The position numbers and the translations under genes are program-made. Positions 1-8,196 of a DNA stretch of 64,000 nucleotides are shown here, in pieces. Position 1 is the first letter of the stretch. Each line of letters opens with the position of its first letter. Source of the DNA: Flavihumibacter sp. ZG627 (lineage in GTDB: Bacteria > Bacteroidota > Bacteroidia > Chitinophagales > Chitinophagaceae). The notes below the pieces were generated by a model. The model was given only the letters and a program-made list of their open reading frames with translations, was not told the origin of the DNA and made no database searches. The stretch is taken from the NCBI RefSeq assembly GCF_000814325.1, contig NZ_JPHF01000005.1, forward strand, positions 142,970 through 206,969. The letters run 5' to 3'.

Positions 1-1
1 A

Positions 2-763
2 TTCAGGGCTGCGCGGCGTATGTGGGCGAAGATCATGAAGTCGTTAGGCGCCACAGATCCAAAGGCTATGATGCTCCGTTTTCATACCCAAACGGGAGGA
101 AGCACCCTCACAGCACAACAGCCCCTGAATAATATTAGTCGGGTTACCGTACAAACGCTGGCAGCAGTATTAGGAGGAACTCAATCACTGCATACCAATG
201 GTTATGATGAAGCATTGGGTCTGCCTACCGAAGAAGCCGCGAGAATCGCACTGCGCACCCAGCAGATCGTAGCATTCGAAAGTGGCGTTGCAGAAACAGT
301 AGATCCGTTGGCAGGATCTTACTTTATAGAATCACTTACCGCAGAGATAGAAAAGCAGGCACTGGCACTCATGGCGCGTATAGATGGCATGGGAGGAAGT
401 GTAAGTGCTATTGAAGCAGGTTTTATACAGGACGAGATAGCAAGAAGCGCATTTGATTACCAACGGCAGATAGAACGGGAAGAAAAGATCATTGTGGGTG
501 TTAACAGGTTCCAGGTTAACAATGAAGCGAAGATCCCTGTGTTCCGTATAGATGATTCATTGAGGCAGGTACAAACGGCAAAACTGGCATCGCTCCGAAA
601 CCGGCGTGATCCGGCCATCATTGACAGGGTGCTTCAAACCCTTAACGACAGGGCATCGAGCGACGAAAATATCATGCCGGTTGTTATTGAAGCCGTTGAA
701 AATAAATGCACCCTGGGAGAAATTGCAGATGAACTACGAAGTGTTTATGGTGAGCATCGCTAG
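2..763 (+). CDS. Methylmalonyl-CoA mutase large (catalytic) subunit, 3' part
   Basis: This is the C-terminal part of a cobalamin-dependent acyl-CoA mutase that interconverts methylmalonyl-CoA and succinyl-CoA. The frame is open through the left edge, so the true start is outside the window. The visible part carries mutase barrel signatures: TGGSTLTAQQP, the NNISRVTVQTLAAVLGG stretch, SLHTNGYDEALGLPTEEAAR and ETVDPLAGSYFIE. The protein ends at LGEIADELRSVYGEHR, with no B12-binding DxHxxG domain. This is the two-subunit form, in which a separate small subunit carries cobalamin. Propionyl-CoA or branched-chain catabolism is the likely role. A related acyl-CoA mutase with another substrate, such as isobutyryl-CoA, cannot be excluded from this part alone. 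Confidence 0.9.
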   Translation, partial: FRAARRMWAKIMKSLGATDPKAMMLRFHTQTGGSTLTAQQPLNNISRVTVQTLAAVLGGTQSLHTNGYDEALGLPTEEAARIALRTQQIVAFESGVAETVDPLAGSYFIESLTAEIEKQALALMARIDGMGGSVSAIEAGFIQDEIARSAFDYQRQIEREEKIIVGVNRFQVNNEAKIPVFRIDDSLRQVQTAKLASLRNRRDPAIIDRVLQTLNDRASSDENIMPVVIEAVENKCTLGEIADELRSVYGEHR

Positions 764-797
764 ATTTTAGTTAATTTCCTGCTACAAACATTTTTAT

Positions 798-2138
798 ATG
801 CTATATCGTCTGGTTTATATGCTGGTGCTCCTCGCCAGTTTCCATGGCATAGCCGTGGCCCAAACCGCTTCCAATCCATTAATTGAATCGAAGGCAAAAG
901 CTATTCTCCCCAGTGTAATCGAGTGGCGGAGGCATATTCATCAAAATCCCGAGCTAAGCAACCGGGAAACTAAAACGATGGAATTTATCGCCGCGCATCT
1001 TCGCAAGCTTGGACTGGAGGTTCAGACCAATGTTGCCAAAACCGGTGTTGTTGGCCTGCTCAAAGGCGATAAGCCTGGCCCGGTTGTAGCGCTCAGGGCC
1101 GATATGGATGCGTTGCCTGTGGAGGAACGTGTTGATATTCCCTTCAAATCAACAGTTAAAGCAGAATACCTGGGGGGCACTGTTCCGGTTATGCATGCCT
1201 GTGGCCATGATAGTCATGTTGCCATCCTGATGGGAACAGCCGAGGTATTGGCGTCGATGAAAAAAGACCTGAAAGGAACTGTCAAATTTATTTTTCAACC
1301 AGCTGAAGAAGGCCCTCCCGGTGATGAGGAAGGTGGCGCACCCCTGATGGTAAAGGAAGGCGTGATGGATAATCCACGTGTGGATGCCATCTTCGGACTG
1401 CATATTAACTCTACTACCGAAAGCGGTACCATTAAATATAAGCCCGGACCATTCATGGCATCGTCCGATTGGTTTACTATCCGCATCAAGGGAAAGCAGG
1501 CGCATGGATCTTCACCATGGGGAAGTATAGATCCGATTGTTGTGGGAACCCAGATCATTGGTGGACTACAAACCATTGTGAGCCGCCAGTCAAACATCAT
1601 CAAAGGACCCGTGGTAATAACCGTCGGTAAGTTTCATAGTGGTGTAAGAAATAATATCATTCCGGAAGAAGCCATCCTGGAAGGCACCATACGGACCCTT
1701 GACGGCAATATGCAGAAGGATGTGCACCAGCGTATCAAAAATACTGCACAGCGCATTGCTGAGGCCTCTGGTGCAGTTGCAGAAGTATCCATCGATACCA
1801 AAACACTGGTTACATCAAATGACTCCACACTTACCAGCCTGATGGCGCCATCATTTGCAAAAGCAGCAGGTGCTTCAAATGTTAGCACCCAGCCCTGGAC
1901 CACCGGTGCTGAAGACTTCTCTTTCTTTGGCGAAAAAGCCCCTGCCCTATTCTTTAACCTCGGTGGTATGCCCAAAGGAATGGATCCTGCCAAAGCACCT
2001 GGCCATCATACACCTGAATTTGCCATCGACGACAGCCAGCTTGATGTAGGTGTTAAAGCATTCTGTTATCTCGTATTAGATTATGCCAGCCAGCACGCTA
2101 AAATGAAACCTGCCGCGGCAGCAAAGAAAGCATTCTGA
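798..2138 (+). CDS. Exported M20 family amidohydrolase (N-acyl-amino-acid or hippurate hydrolase type)
   Basis: This 446-residue zinc-dependent amidohydrolase probably releases acyl groups from N-acylated amino acids. Residues 1-21 form a signal peptide ending AVA, followed by Gln. ADMDALP lies at 101-107, the metal-ligand motif HACGHDSH at 133-140, and the catalytic Glu pair QPAEEG near 168-172. A further ligand region, GHHTPEF, lies near the C-terminus. The central GxxHGSSP-type dimerisation segment (KQAHGSSPWG) is present. The length fits the IAA-amino acid hydrolase/AmhX group, but the substrate cannot be told from sequence. It starts 34 bp after the mutase gene and ends 2 bp before the acetyltransferase gene, so the last two are probably co-transcribed. 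Confidence 0.9.
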   Translation: MLYRLVYMLVLLASFHGIAVAQTASNPLIESKAKAILPSVIEWRRHIHQNPELSNRETKTMEFIAAHLRKLGLEVQTNVAKTGVVGLLKGDKPGPVVALRADMDALPVEERVDIPFKSTVKAEYLGGTVPVMHACGHDSHVAILMGTAEVLASMKKDLKGTVKFIFQPAEEGPPGDEEGGAPLMVKEGVMDNPRVDAIFGLHINSTTESGTIKYKPGPFMASSDWFTIRIKGKQAHGSSPWGSIDPIVVGTQIIGGLQTIVSRQSNIIKGPVVITVGKFHSGVRNNIIPEEAILEGTIRTLDGNMQKDVHQRIKNTAQRIAEASGAVAEVSIDTKTLVTSNDSTLTSLMAPSFAKAAGASNVSTQPWTTGAEDFSFFGEKAPALFFNLGGMPKGMDPAKAPGHHTPEFAIDDSQLDVGVKAFCYLVLDYASQHAKMKPAAAAKKAF

Positions 2139-2140
2139 AA

Positions 2141-2701
2141 ATGATAGAGTACAGGTCAGTATCAAATATTGATGAGCTGAACGGTATTCTGGCTTTGCAG
2201 GAAAATAATTTAAAAGATAATCTTCCCGCTGAGGTTAAAAGCCGGGAAGGATTTCTTACTATCAAACATGATCTGGCTACACTCCAGGCAATGCATGATC
2301 TCTGCCCTTCTGTGATAGCTGCAGAACATGATGAAGTAATCGGCTATGCATTGGTGATGCCTGTTGAAGCGAGAGAACTGATCCCCATGCTGGAACCCAT
2401 GTTCAGCCAGTTCGATACATTGGAATATAAAGACAAGCCGCTGGGTTCCTACAGGTATTATGTAATGGGACAGGTTTGTGTACACAGTAATTACCGCGGT
2501 CTGGGCGTCTTTGATGGACTCTACAACATGCATAAGAGATTGTTCTCACCAATCTATGATTTTGTGATCACAGAGATATCTGTCAACAATACAAGATCTA
2601 TAAGAGCCCATGAAAGGGTCGGATTCAGGACCCTCCATAAACACCACGACCAAACGGATGATTGGTTAGTGGTGTTATGGGATTGGAATGATAATGCTTA
2701 A
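2141..2701 (+). CDS. GNAT family N-acetyltransferase
   Basis: This 186-residue protein has the GNAT fold pattern. The acetyl-CoA binding core is YVMGQVCVHSNYRGLGVFD near residues 107-125, with the R/Q-x-x-G-x-G/A loop in the form YRGLGV. A conserved late segment, NNTRSIRAHERVGFR, follows near residues 149-163. The substrate is unknown. It lies 2 bp downstream of the M20 amidohydrolase, so the two are probably co-transcribed; one removes acyl groups and the other adds them, but a functional link is speculation. Its TAA stop shares the palindrome TTAA with the stop of glnS on the opposite strand. Confidence 0.85.
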   Translation: MIEYRSVSNIDELNGILALQENNLKDNLPAEVKSREGFLTIKHDLATLQAMHDLCPSVIAAEHDEVIGYALVMPVEARELIPMLEPMFSQFDTLEYKDKPLGSYRYYVMGQVCVHSNYRGLGVFDGLYNMHKRLFSPIYDFVITEISVNNTRSIRAHERVGFRTLHKHHDQTDDWLVVLWDWNDNA

Positions 2702-4377
2702 TTTTTTTTCTGCTCTTTAGCCCAGGCGTCTTTGAGGGTGACAGTCCGGTTGAAAATTAATTTCTCCTCATTGGAATCTTTATCGAGGCAGAAATATCCT
2801 TTGCGTAAAAACTGGTACCTGTCATCAAATCGGGATTTCTTCAAAGAAGGTTCAGCAAATACGGTCTCAACTACTTTCAATGAATCAGGATTGATATAAT
2901 CCTTGAAATCGCCGTCTTCACTGGAAGGATCTTCCACCCTGAATAGCCTGTCATACAATCTTACTTCGGCAGTAACGGCATGGGCTATACTAACCCAGTG
3001 CAGGGTTCCCTTTACATTGATGCCGGAACTGTCTTCACCACTCTTGCTTTCAGGAATATAACTGCAGTGCAATGAGGTGATCTTTCCGTTTTCATCTTTA
3101 ATGACCTCATCGCATCTGATGATATATGCACTCTTCAGCCGCACCATTTGTCCGGGTGCAAGCCTGAAATATTTTTTCGGCGCAACCTCCATAAAGTCGT
3201 CCGCTTCAATATAGAGCTCCCGACTAAAAGGAAGATCGCGGTACTCAACCTTTTCCGCTTCGGGATTGTCCTCACTCTTCAGCATCTCCACCTGCCCCTC
3301 AGGATAATTCGTGATGATAACTTTAAGCGGATCAAACACCACCATCCTTCTGTGCGAAATTTTATTCAGATGCTCCCTGATACAAAATTCAAGTAGCGAT
3401 ACATCGATCAGGTTCTCCCTTTTGGCGATGCCTATGCGGTCACAGAAATCAACAATACTTTCCGGCGTATATCCCCTCCTTCTCAAACCGGTGATGGTTG
3501 GCATTCTTGGGTCGTCCCAACCAGTTACATGTTTATCATTTACAAGCTGTAACAGTTTTCGTTTACTGGTAACCGTGTAGTTAAGGTTACGGCGCGCAAA
3601 CTCATATTGGTGGGAAGGGAATATCTCCAGTTTATTGATCAGCCAGTCATAGAGTTCGCGGTGCGGAATGAATTCCATAGTACAAAGGGAATGGGTGATC
3701 TCTTCAATAGAATCACTTTGTCCATGTGCGAAATCATACATCGGGTAAATACACCATTCATCGCCGGTGCGGTGGTGATGGGCATGTTTAATGCGGTAGA
3801 GGATCGGATCACGCATGATCATATTCGGATGCGCCATATCTACCTTAGCCCTTAATGTTCTGCTACCATCGGGGAACTCACCATTCTTCATTCGCATGAA
3901 AAGATCGAGGTTCTCTTCGCGGCTGCGATCGCGGAAGGGACTATTAACCCCGGGTTCTGTAGGTGTACCCTTAAGCGATGCGATCTGCTCTGATGTGGAG
4001 TCATCCACATAGGCAAGTCCCTTGTTGATCAGGACAATAGCAAAATCATAGAGCTTGCCAAAATAATCAGATGCATATAATTCATTCTTCCAGGTAAATC
4101 CAAGCCAGCGGATATCATCCTTGATACTCTCAACATATTCAGTTTCTTCCGTAACCGGGTTGGTATCATCAAAACGGAGGTTGGTATATCCGGGGTATTT
4201 TCTTGTAAGTCCGAAATTGAGACAGATACTGGATGCATGTCCTATATGCAGGTAACCGTTAGGTTCGGGCGGAAACCTTGTTACGATATGATCATATTTT
4301 CCTGCTGCCAGGTCGGCTTCTATAATCTCTTCTATAAAATTGAGGCTTTTCTCTTCTTCCTTTTTGTGTTCGCTCAT
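2698..4377 (-). CDS. glnS: Glutaminyl-tRNA synthetase
   Basis: This 559-residue class I synthetase charges tRNA-Gln with glutamine. The HIGH motif appears as PPEPNGYLHIGHAS at residues 36-49, and the KMSKS-like loop as TVTSKRKL at 268-275. The glutaminyl/glutamyl catalytic core (LRFDDTNP, ARRNLNYT, GWDDPRMPT) is followed by the two-part anticodon-binding beta-barrel region. Length and motifs fit bacterial GlnRS rather than GluRS, because the GlnRS-type FPPEPNG and DDPRMPTITGLRRRGY are present. Having GlnRS means that Gln-tRNA is made directly here. It is convergent with the GNAT gene, overlapping by 4 bp. Confidence 0.97.
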   Translation of the reverse strand: MSEHKKEEEKSLNFIEEIIEADLAAGKYDHIVTRFPPEPNGYLHIGHASSICLNFGLTRKYPGYTNLRFDDTNPVTEETEYVESIKDDIRWLGFTWKNELYASDYFGKLYDFAIVLINKGLAYVDDSTSEQIASLKGTPTEPGVNSPFRDRSREENLDLFMRMKNGEFPDGSRTLRAKVDMAHPNMIMRDPILYRIKHAHHHRTGDEWCIYPMYDFAHGQSDSIEEITHSLCTMEFIPHRELYDWLINKLEIFPSHQYEFARRNLNYTVTSKRKLLQLVNDKHVTGWDDPRMPTITGLRRRGYTPESIVDFCDRIGIAKRENLIDVSLLEFCIREHLNKISHRRMVVFDPLKVIITNYPEGQVEMLKSEDNPEAEKVEYRDLPFSRELYIEADDFMEVAPKKYFRLAPGQMVRLKSAYIIRCDEVIKDENGKITSLHCSYIPESKSGEDSSGINVKGTLHWVSIAHAVTAEVRLYDRLFRVEDPSSEDGDFKDYINPDSLKVVETVFAEPSLKKSRFDDRYQFLRKGYFCLDKDSNEEKLIFNRTVTLKDAWAKEQKKN

Positions 4378-4444
4378 ACTGTTGAATCCTTTGGAATGGC
4401 GAATTTACTACCTTTTCAAAAACTTTCCCTGCAACAGTTAGGGC

Positions 4445-5116
4445 TCATAAACGCGCACCAAATAAGAGGCTGCCGACCCTGATCATAGTACTGCCCTCTT
4501 CCAATGCGATGGTGTAATCACCACTCATGCCCATGGATAGAATATCCCATGGTTTTGCAGGGATGCTTTCTTTCCTGCGGTCGAATAATGCTTTCAGCTT
4601 TTTGAACTCATTCCGAACCAGGGTGAGGTCATCACTGAAAGAGCCCATGCCCATCAGTCCGCGGATATGCACATGGCTGAATGACCCGGGGTGGTTGTGG
4701 ACGGCCTGGATGATCTCCTCCAGTTCTGATTCATCGAGTCCGAATTTGGTTTCTTCAGTGGCGATAAAAACCTGGAGGAGGCAGTTAATGACGCGGCTAT
4801 TCTTCTGGCCCTGTTTGCTAATTTCTTTCAGCAGCTTGAGGCTGTCGACCCCGTGGATAAGGTGCACAAAGGGCGCGATATACTTAACCTTATTACTCTG
4901 CAGGTGGCCGATAAAATGCCAGCGGATATCAGCCGGGAGCCGCGATTGTTTATCAATCAGTTCCTGCACATAGTTTTCACCAAAATCTCTTTGCGATGCA
5001 TTATACAGGTGGAGGATATCAGCAATGGGTTTGATCTTACTCACGGCAACCAGTTTGGCATTGGATTGCTGGCAGCGGTCAAGGATATTTTTGAAGTTGG
5101 CCAGGTTCACAGACAT
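4445..5116 (-). CDS. YggS-family pyridoxal-phosphate homeostasis protein
   Basis: This 223-residue protein is a single-domain, alanine-racemase-fold PLP-binding protein of the YggS/PLPHP family. It buffers free PLP and affects amino-acid metabolism rather than catalysing a known reaction. The PLP lysine is in KLVAVSKIKP near residue 27. Other family signatures are FGENYVQEL, IRWHFIGHLQSNKVK, the GLMGMG loop and the phosphate-binding LSMGMSGDY. The length is normal for the family. It lies 67 bp upstream of glnS on the same strand, so they could be co-transcribed. Confidence 0.92.
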   Translation of the reverse strand: MSVNLANFKNILDRCQQSNAKLVAVSKIKPIADILHLYNASQRDFGENYVQELIDKQSRLPADIRWHFIGHLQSNKVKYIAPFVHLIHGVDSLKLLKEISKQGQKNSRVINCLLQVFIATEETKFGLDESELEEIIQAVHNHPGSFSHVHIRGLMGMGSFSDDLTLVRNEFKKLKALFDRRKESIPAKPWDILSMGMSGDYTIALEEGSTMIRVGSLLFGARL

Positions 5117-5151
5117 GGTGCAATTTAGGCCGAAATCCCGTTGAGAAGAAG

Positions 5152-5252
5152 GTCATTCGTGACAGATGTCCGCGGTGGAACTGGAAAAAAGAGATGAAAA
5201 ATCGGGAAAAACAGGTGATTCGTGCCATACGGGGGGGTGTTATTCGTGACAG
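5152..5252. repeat. Three dispersed ATTCGTG micro-repeats
   Basis: Near-identical 14-mers occur at 5152-5165 (GTCATTCGTGACAG), 5215-5228 (GTGATTCGTGCCAT) and 5239-5252 (GTTATTCGTGACAG). The first and third can fold as tiny hairpins with a TTCG loop (GTCA-TTCG-TGAC; TGTTA-TTCG-TGACA with one G-U pair). The middle copy does not fold well. The function is unknown. Confidence 0.5.
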
Positions 5253-5473
5253 TCTACAGGACTCCCACCGTAGTTTCCAAGGGGTTTTTATAGGGTTTTT
5301 GCAGGGTTTTCAGGCACTATCTAAGGAATCAAGGCACTCTCAAGGCATTCTGACGGGGTTTGGTGTTGAGGGCTTTGGGGTTTGCTCCCTTAAGGTCTTT
5401 GGCTTTGCGTAGATAACAATTGTTTTTCTATAACAACAATACGGATATGATTTAAAGGATCCAAATAAAATTC

Positions 5474-5549
5474 GCGGGAGGTAGAAATTGATGCGCGGGA
5501 GGTATGAAAACTGGCGCAGGAGGTTTTTCCTGCAGGTGGAAATTGGATG
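5474..5549. repeat. Degenerate 21-bp tandem repeat, about four copies
   Basis: Copies begin at 5474 (GCGGGAGGTAGAAATTG), 5495 (GCGGGAGGTATGAAAACTG), 5516 (GCAGGAGGTTTTTCCTG) and 5532 (GCAGGTGGAAATTGGATG). The first two steps are exactly 21 bp and the last is 16 bp. Each copy starts with GC(G/A)GG(A/T)GG. The array sits just upstream of the truncated Crp/Fnr gene. Confidence 0.6.
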
Positions 5550-5613
5550 GAATGAATGCGTTCAAATATTTTTATACGCGGAGAAAAAAGTTCGAAACAA
5601 AACCTTGGCCAAA

Positions 5614-5844
5614 ATGAGCATTGAAAACTTAGTGAACCAGATCAATACCTACTGTAAATTATCTGAGGCCGACGTTGAAATTATCGAATCAACATTTTCG
5701 CACAATACTTTTAAGTCGAAAGAATTTGTACTACGTCAGGGACAGATTTCGAACCAGATACATTTTGTTGAAACCGGTTTAGTCCGGATCTTCCATTTTT
5801 TTAATAAAAAAATCTATCAGGCCTTATACCTTAAACAGGATTGA
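5614..5844 (+). pseudogene. Truncated Crp/Fnr-type regulator (N-terminal cNMP-binding half only)
   Basis: From the ATG at 5614 this encodes only 76 residues. They match the start of Bacteroidota Crp/Fnr regulators: LSEADVEIIESTF, then KSKEFVLRQGQISNQIHFVETGLVRIF, the opening strands of a cyclic-nucleotide-binding barrel. Family members are usually about 190 residues with a C-terminal helix-turn-helix; that half and most of the barrel are missing. Straight after the stop, the same frame reads EITSCYLF, which resembles the conserved EIT.. strand that normally follows, and then hits another stop. This suggests a decayed gene rather than a designed short protein. An in-frame extension back to 5488 exists but runs through tandem repeats. 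Confidence 0.65.
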
Positions 5845-5903
5845 GAAATCACTTCTTGCTACTTGTTCTGAAACTAATATAGAAGGAAATTATCAAAATG
5901 AAA

Positions 5904-5929
5904 TAAAAAAACCTCTCCTTTCGGAGAGG
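5904..5929 (-). terminator. Intrinsic terminator of the acyl-CoA dehydrogenase gene
   Basis: Read on the minus strand, the stem CCTCTCC and GGAGAGG encloses a GAAA tetraloop and is followed by a run of T. It lies about 25 bp beyond the stop codon of the acyl-CoA dehydrogenase. Confidence 0.85.
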
Positions 5930-5954
5930 TAGTCAAGCAAGCAAAACCAAAAAC

Positions 5955-7109
5955 TTATTTTAATATGGAGCGACTGATTACAATGCGCTGCACTTCTGAA
6001 GTTCCTTCATAGATCTGTGTGATCTTGGCATCGCGCATCAGGCGTTCAACATGATATTCTTTTACATAACCATAGCCTCCATGAACCTGTACTGCTTCCG
6101 TTGATATCCACATGGCCGCTTCTGAAGCAAACACCTTGGCCATAGAGCCACTGATGGTATAATCGATATTGTTGTCTTTCTCCCAGGCTGCTTTAAGACA
6201 TAGCAAACGTGCAGACTCAACTTTTGTAGCCATATCAGCCAGCTTGAACTGGATGGCCTGGTGATGCATGATCTCCTTGCCAAAAGCTTTCCGCTGTTTT
6301 GAATAGGCTAACGAAAGTTCATAGGCACCGCTGGCAATTCCGAGAGCCTGTGCTGCAATCCCGATCCTTCCACCTGCAAGTGTTTTCATGGCAAACTTAA
6401 ATCCAAATCCATCCGCTCCTATCCTGTTCTCTTTGGGCACTTTCACATCCGTGAAAGAAATACTATGCGTATCGCTACCCCGAATTCCCATTTTATTTTC
6501 TTTGACGCCCACAGAAACACCTGGCCAGTTCTTTTCTACAATGAATGCATTGATTCCGTGAGAGCCCTGGTTAATATCTGTTTGCGCAATTACTAAATAA
6601 ACCGAAGCAGATGAACCATTGGTGATCCAGTTTTTTATGCCGTTAAGGAGGTAATGATCGCCCTTGTCTTCGGCTGTTGTGCGCTGAGAGGTTGCATCAC
6701 TTCCAGCTTCCGGCTCACTGAGCAGGAATGCGCCTATATAGAGTTCACCATCCTTTTTGCCCTGTGCCAACGGTGTGAGGTATTGCTGCTTCTGCTCCTC
6801 TGATCCGTATGCTTCAAGTCCCCAGCAAACAAGACTGTTGTTAACACTCATACATACACTCACACTGGCATCTATCTTACTGATCTCTTCCATGGCAAGC
6901 ACATAACTGATGGTATCCATCCCTGATCCGCCATATTTAGGATCAACCATCATTCCCATAAAGCCCAGATCAGCAAGCTTCATCACCTGTTCACGCGGAA
7001 ACTTCTGATTATCATCTCTTTCTATCACCCCCGGCAAACATTCGTTCCGGGCAAAATCACGCGCCGCCTGTTGGATCATCAAATGTTCTTCGCTTAACTG
7101 GAAATGCAT
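5955..7109 (-). CDS. Acyl-CoA dehydrogenase (short-chain/butyryl type)
   Basis: This 384-residue flavoprotein introduces the alpha-beta double bond into acyl-CoA, passing electrons to ETF. It shows the N-terminal helical domain (LSEEHLMIQQAARDFAR), the FAD-binding LSEPEAGSDATSQRTTA segment, KNWITNG, GIRGSDTHSISFTDVKVPKENR, the RIGIAAQALGIA segment, and the C-terminal QVHGGYGYVKEYHVERLMRDAKITQIYEGTSEVQR. The Glu of IYEGT near residue 367 is the expected catalytic base of short- and medium-chain enzymes. Chain-length preference cannot be fixed; butyryl or short branched-chain acyl-CoA is most likely. The gene stands alone, with its own terminator downstream and a TAnnTTTG element upstream. Confidence 0.95.
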   Translation of the reverse strand: MHFQLSEEHLMIQQAARDFARNECLPGVIERDDNQKFPREQVMKLADLGFMGMMVDPKYGGSGMDTISYVLAMEEISKIDASVSVCMSVNNSLVCWGLEAYGSEEQKQQYLTPLAQGKKDGELYIGAFLLSEPEAGSDATSQRTTAEDKGDHYLLNGIKNWITNGSSASVYLVIAQTDINQGSHGINAFIVEKNWPGVSVGVKENKMGIRGSDTHSISFTDVKVPKENRIGADGFGFKFAMKTLAGGRIGIAAQALGIASGAYELSLAYSKQRKAFGKEIMHHQAIQFKLADMATKVESARLLCLKAAWEKDNNIDYTISGSMAKVFASEAAMWISTEAVQVHGGYGYVKEYHVERLMRDAKITQIYEGTSEVQRIVISRSILK

Positions 7110-7129
7110 ATGCCTGCTTTAAAGTGGAG

Positions 7130-7137
7130 CAAAAATA
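7130..7137 (-). promoter_or_regulatory. Possible -7 element for the acyl-CoA dehydrogenase gene
   Basis: On the minus strand this reads TATTTTTG, matching the Bacteroidota -7 consensus TAnnTTTG, 20 bp before the ATG. A GTTG lies 16 bp further upstream and could be a weak -33 element. The call rests on the motif alone. Confidence 0.35.
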
Positions 7138-7247
7138 ACCGAAAACACCATTCAACTAACAACTGTTAGCAGGAAATTTTAAAAAAATAGTGCAATTGCA
7201 CTAATTCCTAAGCCACTGTGGTTAGCTTCAATTTAAAATGTGCTGGC

Positions 7248-7859
7248 ATGAATGAAAACGATGAAAAGATGAGCAGACTGGATGCTGCTTTCTGGGATGC
7301 CCGTTACCGCAATGCAGAAACAGGATGGGATACCGGGAAGGTAACGGAACCAATGAAGGCTTATATCGATCAACTGCATGACCTCGATACTAAGATTCTT
7401 GTACCCGGCTGTGGCAATGCTTATGAAGTGGGCTATCTGCTCGAAAAAGGCTTCCGGAATATAACGGCCATCGATATATCCTCTTTGCTGACTGACCGCC
7501 TGCGTAAAAAATTCAGCGAGGAGGAAGGAAAGAGACTAACAATTATTAGCGGTGATTTTTTTGAACTGGCAGGAAGCTATGATCTCATTCTTGAACAAAC
7601 CTTCTTTTGTGCCCTTCCCCTTTATCGAAGGAAAGATTATGTAAGAACGATGTACCGCCTTCTTAAGCCTGGGGGGAAGATAGCCGGTGTATTATTTGAT
7701 CGTGAATTTGTGGGGGGGCCACCATTTGGAGGAAGCAGAGCCGAATACGAGGAATTGTTCTCTGCTGAATTCAATAAAAGATCAATGGAGCCTTGTTACA
7801 ACTCTATTGATCCGAGAAAAGGTGCTGAACTATTTATCATTTTTGAAAAGGATAAATGA
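7248..7859 (+). CDS. TPMT-like SAM-dependent methyltransferase
   Basis: From the ATG at 7248 this is about 203 residues; ATG 7269 and GTG 7218 are alternatives. It belongs to the thiopurine S-methyltransferase-like class I family: FWDARYRNAETGWDTGKVTEP near the start, the SAM motif ILVPGCGNAYEVGYL, the acidic strand end TAIDIS, DLILEQTFFCALP (motif IV region) and LLKPGGKIAGVLF. Bacterial members methylate thiols, selenium/tellurium species or halides; the substrate here is not determinable. A G7 tract lies at 7712-7718 within the codons for VGGPP. A headless lipocalin-like fragment follows directly after its stop. Confidence 0.85.
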   Translation: MNENDEKMSRLDAAFWDARYRNAETGWDTGKVTEPMKAYIDQLHDLDTKILVPGCGNAYEVGYLLEKGFRNITAIDISSLLTDRLRKKFSEEEGKRLTIISGDFFELAGSYDLILEQTFFCALPLYRRKDYVRTMYRLLKPGGKIAGVLFDREFVGGPPFGGSRAEYEELFSAEFNKRSMEPCYNSIDPRKGAELFIIFEKDK

Positions 7860-8196
7860 TCTTACAGATGATAACGACAACCTGAGTCCGGATGAAAAAA
7901 TCCTTTCCTCAAAAGTGTGGAAGATCCAGTCGCTAACAACCAAGAGGACGGTGAATCCTGAGCAGGACAGCTCTATCATGAAACCTTGTATCAACGATGC
8001 AACTATCCATCTTTATACCGGGATGAGTTTTGATCTCAAAGACAATTCAACATCGGGATGTGATTCAACAGTTTTTGGATTTGACAAGGGCAGATGGTCG
8101 TTCAATGAAACCAACGACAGTCTTTACCTCGATGGCACTAAAAGAGACAGCCATTGTGCTGATTATCTTTTCTTTCAAACCAGTGGTTCCTGCTGA
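7858..8196 (+). pseudogene. Lipocalin-like protein remnant lacking its start and signal sequence
   Basis: This open stretch has no ATG at its beginning. It encodes DDNDNLSPDEKIL, then VWKIQSLTTKR, KPCINDATIHLYTGMSFDL, a second Cys, and KGRWSFNETNDSLYLDG. That order (W-K-h-x-S-L, then C-x-x-D, strand, second C, then G-x-W-S-F and L-x-L-D-G) is typical of Bacteroidota lipocalin-like lipoproteins, which normally begin with a roughly 20-residue lipoprotein signal that is absent here. The methyltransferase stop codon overlaps its first codon, as if a deletion joined the two. It ends in a 22-bp convergent overlap with aguA. The family match is by pattern only. Confidence 0.55.

Larger units (their letters stand above)
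5117..5613. other. Repeat-rich, apparently non-coding gap
   Basis: I see no credible gene in these roughly 500 bp. The left half carries three short ATTCGTG-containing repeats and a G7 run at 5231-5237. The middle, about 5275-5410, is unusually G/T-rich with recurring GGGTTTT, GGGGTTT and AAGGCACT/AAGGCATT words. The right half holds four degenerate copies of a roughly 21-bp GCGGGAGG repeat. Open frames here give only low-complexity Gly/Phe/Ser peptides. The patch leads into a truncated Crp/Fnr gene, so it looks like decayed or recombined DNA. Confidence 0.6.

Noticed and set aside
5194..5412. Small plus-strand frame of 72 codons in the repeat patch
   Set aside because: The peptide is Gly/Phe/Ser/Gln-rich low complexity that reflects GGGTTT-type repeats.
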